From positions 128,746-172,894 of the forward strand of contig MKTK01000007.1 of assembly GCA_001898255.1 (NCBI GenBank): a stretch of 44,149 nucleotides of DNA. Direction: 5' to 3'. This DNA comes from Chryseobacterium sp. 39-10. GTDB lineage: Bacteria; Bacteroidota; Bacteroidia; Flavobacteriales; Weeksellaceae. The notes below the pieces were generated by a model that had not been told where the DNA came from, searched no databases, and saw only the letters and a program-made list of their open reading frames with translations. Every line of letters starts with the position of its first letter. Position 1 is the stretch's first letter. The position numbers and the translations under genes were made by a program. Shown piece after piece: positions 41,224 to 44,149 of this stretch.

Positions 41224-42438
41224 TTACAATGTTTCCGTTAATAAAAACTCGGTGATATAAAAATGTTTCACTCCTTCTATGGAATCTCTCCAGAATTCGT
41301 CCATTGTTACCACATATTTCGGAAATTGGTCATTGATCGATAACAAATTCCCAAATTCCCTATTGACTGTTTGTTCATTTTCTAATTTATAGCAAACTTG
41401 AATATAAATTTTATTCCCGTGTTTTTCAGCGACAAAATCAATTTCCGTCTGATCCAATTTTCCTACATAAACCGTATATCCTCTTCTTTTGAGTTCCAGA
41501 AAAACGATGTTTTCTAAAATTCCTGAAATCATCCTGTCCCGGTTTCCCATCGTGGCATATACAATGGAAATATCACTTACATAAAATTTCTCCTGTGTTT
41601 TTAGTATTTCTTTCCCTTTGATGTCGAATCTGGGAACCCGATACAGGATAAATGCGCCCTCTAAGGCATTAAGATAATTATAAACCGTATTGACCTCCAC
41701 TTTTCGTTGTTGGCTTTTGAAATAATCGGCTACATTTTTACCTGAAAAAGTATTCCCTATATTGTCGAAAGCATATTTGATTACACGCTCCAACAATTCC
41801 ACATCACGAATTTTATAGCGTTGCACAGTATCTCGCAAGATAACAGAAGAATAGATATCATAAATCACTTTATACGCCGATTCTTCGGTATAGTCTAAAG
41901 TATGAATCACCGGAAAACCACCCATTCGCAAGTAGTGCAAAAATAGATTTTGGGTATTTTCTTGTTCGGAAAAATAATGACTTCTAAAATCCAAGAACTC
42001 TTTGTACGACAATGTGTAAACAGGAATTTCCACATATCTTCCCGCCAAGTACGTGGCTAATTCTGACGATAATAAATGAGAGTTGGAACCCGTAAGATAA
42101 ATATCAACCTCAAAATCGACCAAAAATGAATTCACCGCTTTTTCCCAATTTTTCACTTCCTGAATTTCATCAAGCAGCAGATAGTATTTGTGTTGGGTTC
42201 TGATTTCATTTTTGATGAACAAATACAATTGAGGTGCTTCTGCCAATTCTGAATAAGCAAAACTTTCAAAATTAAGGGTAATAATGTGTTCTTTCTTTAC
42301 GCCGTTTACAAACAATTCTTCTTTAAGCAAACGCAAAACCGTAGATTTCCCGGAACGTCTGATTCCGGTCAAAATCTTTATCTGAGGTTTATTGATAAAG
42401 GGTTTTATATTTTCTAAATAGCGCGGGCGTACAATCAT
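41224..42438 (-). CDS. AAA ATPase with DUF4143 domain
   Basis: A 404-residue ATPase of the AAA_14/DUF4143 type. Walker A is GIRRSGKST (Lys31), Walker B is YLLLDEIQEV, then sensor-like YLTGSNSHLLSSELATYLAGR. Further on, YTLSYKEFLDFR, a winged-helix-like region (GKNVADYFKSQQRKVEVNTV) and a nuclease-like DUF4143 C-terminus (LENIVFLELKRRGYTVYVG, TEIDFVAEKHGNKIYIQVCY) with the D-x-E-x-K-like pattern. Function of this very common family is unknown. It does not fit a polysaccharide pathway and lies beside a truncated glycosyltransferase, so it looks inserted. An inverted repeat flanks its start. Confidence 0.88.
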   Translation of the reverse strand: MIVRPRYLENIKPFINKPQIKILTGIRRSGKSTVLRLLKEELFVNGVKKEHIITLNFESFAYSELAEAPQLYLFIKNEIRTQHKYYLLLDEIQEVKNWEKAVNSFLVDFEVDIYLTGSNSHLLSSELATYLAGRYVEIPVYTLSYKEFLDFRSHYFSEQENTQNLFLHYLRMGGFPVIHTLDYTEESAYKVIYDIYSSVILRDTVQRYKIRDVELLERVIKYAFDNIGNTFSGKNVADYFKSQQRKVEVNTVYNYLNALEGAFILYRVPRFDIKGKEILKTQEKFYVSDISIVYATMGNRDRMISGILENIVFLELKRRGYTVYVGKLDQTEIDFVAEKHGNKIYIQVCYKLENEQTVNREFGNLLSINDQFPKYVVTMDEFWRDSIEGVKHFYITEFLLTETL

Positions 42439-42503
42439 TTTTTATGCTTATGACCACAAAAATATCATTTTATTACAAGTTTTTATGGATATAAGCATAA
42501 AAA
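42439..42503. repeat. 13-bp perfect inverted repeat upstream of the ATPase gene
   Basis: TTTTTATGCTTAT (42439-42451) and its exact complement ATAAGCATAAAAA (42491-42503) are separated by 39 bases. The left arm directly abuts the ATPase start codon at 42438. The 103-bp gap is very AT-rich. It could be an autoregulatory operator, a hairpin, or an end of an inserted unit; no matching copy was found near the ATPase stop. Confidence 0.65.
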
Positions 42504-42541
42504 TTTTTATATATTTATGTGAAAAAATTTCTATTTGCATA

Positions 42542-43606
42542 CTAAATCAATTCCAACATTTCTTTCCATTTCTTTTCGGTCACCTGCAAACCATACTTTT
42601 CTTCCACCAACTTCCGAGCATGCTGTCCCAAGTAGTGCCTCTTTTCACGATCTGCTTTCAATTGTAAAATTCGGCTGATCCAATCCTCGTCGGAATACGC
42701 CAGGAAGCCGGTTTTATTGGGGATGGCAACCTCTGAGTTCATACCCACATCCGACGCAATTCCTGGTACCCCACATGCGGCATACTGAATCAACTTATAG
42801 GCACATTTCCCTTTTTCCCATACCGAATCCTGCAGTGGCATGATGCCCACATCCATTTTTTGAATTTCTTTATTTTCGGATTCTTCCGACCATGGTATCC
42901 ATTGGACATGATTGCCGAAACCCTGATCTTCCGGAATTCCCACAATATGAAATTCAATTTCAGCATCCAACTGTTGAATTTTTTCAATCCAATTTTTACA
43001 AGGAAGCAAATGCTTTTCAAAAGTGGTTTTCGTGCCCATCCATCCGACTACGAATTTTTTATTTTCAATTGCTGAATCTGACTTTACAGCATACCGTTCC
43101 AAATCAACGACCGTCGGAATAACCTCAATTCTTTTCGCACCCGCTTTTTTTGCTCGTTCCGCTAAATACGAATTCCCTGCAATGACAAGATCGGAAAACC
43201 GCATCACTTTATCGATTTTGTCCTTTAAAAATAATTTGAAGTAAGGATTTGAACTTTGGTCGTAATTATGAAAAATGGCATCATCATAATCCACAATATA
43301 GTGTACGCTGAAAAAATGCAGCAAACGTTCTGCAAAAGCGGGCAAATAAGGAAATAGTTCTTTTTCAATCACGATTTTGTCGTATCCAAAAACATGGAAT
43401 AACACAAAAAAACGTCGGATATACGCTTTTATAATCGCTAACTTATTTTTCCTCCCGGCATAAAAATCATTGATATAGCTTTCAGAAAAAAAGGGTTTTA
43501 CAACGATCTGAAAACCTTGCTTTTCCAGATATGGAAAATACTGATAACTCCGCATTCGCGAACTGGCCGCTTTCGACGTGTATTTCGTGAGGTACAGGAT
43601 TTTCAT
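42542..43606 (-). CDS. Glycosyltransferase (GT4-like, GT-B fold)
   Basis: A 354-residue glycosyltransferase. N-terminal domain: MKILYLTKYTSKAASSRMRS, IVIEKELFPYLPAFAERLL, HYIVDYDDAIFHNYDQSS. C-terminal domain: IPTVVDLERYAVK, VGWMGTKTTFEKHLLPC, FHIVGIPEDQ, GIMPLQDSVWEKGKCAYKLIQYAACGVPGIASDVGMNSE, with the usual E-x7-E-like helix modified. It ends YGLQVTEKKWKEMLELI, which is the part that matches the remnant at 41140-41223. ATG 43606 is chosen; a TTG three codons upstream is less likely. It belongs to the polysaccharide cluster and is preceded by another transferase 54 bp upstream. Confidence 0.9.
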   Translation of the reverse strand: MKILYLTKYTSKAASSRMRSYQYFPYLEKQGFQIVVKPFFSESYINDFYAGRKNKLAIIKAYIRRFFVLFHVFGYDKIVIEKELFPYLPAFAERLLHFFSVHYIVDYDDAIFHNYDQSSNPYFKLFLKDKIDKVMRFSDLVIAGNSYLAERAKKAGAKRIEVIPTVVDLERYAVKSDSAIENKKFVVGWMGTKTTFEKHLLPCKNWIEKIQQLDAEIEFHIVGIPEDQGFGNHVQWIPWSEESENKEIQKMDVGIMPLQDSVWEKGKCAYKLIQYAACGVPGIASDVGMNSEVAIPNKTGFLAYSDEDWISRILQLKADREKRHYLGQHARKLVEEKYGLQVTEKKWKEMLELI

Positions 43607-43659
43607 TGCTGGCAAATATACGGGTTTTTGAGTTTCGATTATGACGAAACTTCATGAGG

Positions 43660-44149
43660 TTATCGCTTCTCGAACGCAACTAAGTACGATTCTGCTGCCG
43701 CTCCTAAAGAGAAATAAGCCAAAGCTTTCTCCCGAATAGCGCTTCGATCTACAGTTTTCGATTTTTGAATAAATGCCATGATTTCCGGAAGATGATCTTT
43801 TGTAACATACGAATGATCGAATAAAAAACACTCTTCAAAATGCTGTAGAATTTCTTCAGAATCCCCAATCCCTTTACTAGCGATGACCGGCAATCCACAA
43901 AGCAAGTACTCTCCTAATTTAATCGGCGCAACGCCTTGCATACTGAATGAAGGGGTGCGAAGGGCAAAAGCCATATCCGCGGCGTTAAGGTAAAAAGGGA
44001 CCTCATGGGATTTTACCGATTTCAGGATGATACCAGTCTGGAATTCTTCCGGGATATTCTGTTGCGCAAATTCCGTATTTCCGGTAAGGATCAGAAACTT
44101 CGCTTTATGATTTTGTGTATATTTTTTTAAGATTTCCAACATCTGCGGC
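43660..44149 (-). CDS. Glycosyltransferase, C-terminal part (N-terminus beyond window)
   Basis: The reading frame is open to the right edge and ends at 43660. The visible 163 or so residues are the nucleotide-sugar domain of a GT4-type transferase: KFLILTGNTEFAQQNIPEEF, EVPFYLNAADMAFALRTPSF, APIKLGEYLLCGLPVIASKG and GDSEEILQHF. The ATG at 44142 is internal, because the preceding codons (Pro, Gln) continue the frame and the domain is incomplete. It is co-directional with the rest of the polysaccharide cluster and ends 53 bases before the next transferase. Confidence 0.85.
   Translation of the reverse strand, partial: PQMLEILKKYTQNHKAKFLILTGNTEFAQQNIPEEFQTGIILKSVKSHEVPFYLNAADMAFALRTPSFSMQGVAPIKLGEYLLCGLPVIASKGIGDSEEILQHFEECFLFDHSYVTKDHLPEIMAFIQKSKTVDRSAIREKALAYFSLGAAAESYLVAFEKR

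Noticed and set aside
41209-41226. ACTG/CAGT short inverted repeat at the ATPase 3' boundary as an insertion end
   Set aside because: Four-base arms are expected by chance, and they do not match the 13-bp repeat on the other side.

Overview
The window reads as chromosome of a low-GC Bacteroidota, class Flavobacteriia, most likely the Chryseobacterium/Elizabethkingia/Kaistella group (Weeksellaceae). Evidence: type IX secretion/gliding genes (gldK, gldL, gldM, porZ, gldD), many short Bacteroidota lipoproteins, DUF4270, and recurrent promoter boxes of the Bacteroidota type (TAnnTTTG at -7, sometimes TTTG at -33) in front of genes. The genus is an inference from gene content and protein style.

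Layout. 1-3622 (minus): gldK-gldL-gldM, gldM cut by the window edge. 3734-7970 (minus): a half-length glycogen-synthase-like protein, a DUF4270 lipoprotein and glmS, divergent from panC. 9118-9455: a minus-strand tRNA operon Lys-Leu-Lys with promoter and terminator. 9606-11334: aroK, an S4 RNA-binding protein and a degenerate FKBP-like lipoprotein. 11389-16026 (minus): a tight four-gene operon of split 5'-nucleotidase C and N domains, porZ and recO. 16138-20266: dapA, a BtuF-like binding protein, mgtE, a lipoprotein and rpsO.

20341-27766 is the accessory highlight. A five-gene minus-strand operon of exported proteins contains a 617-residue member of the cholesterol-dependent cytolysin-like (CDCL) pore-forming superfamily. 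It is divergent from a TPR-containing LytS-type histidine kinase, whose LytTR response regulator lies tail to tail behind it. The divergent intergenic region holds two near-identical 14-bp direct repeats exactly 21 bp apart, the geometry expected of a LytTR operator. I propose a CDCL locus controlled by a local two-component system.

28027-36526: pnp, a 39-residue membrane microprotein, a nitronate monooxygenase-like flavoprotein, two parvulin-type periplasmic chaperones, a PfkB kinase and gldD. 36660-44149 (minus): a surface-polysaccharide cluster with glycosyltransferases, an acyltransferase and two adjacent, mutually related polytopic proteins (candidate polymerases). It is interrupted by an AAA/DUF4143 ATPase gene next to a C-terminal remnant of a lost glycosyltransferase.

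No CRISPR array, rRNA, transposase or phage gene was seen. The only gene-free stretch above 300 bases (9031-9605) holds the tRNA operon; all other gaps are shorter.
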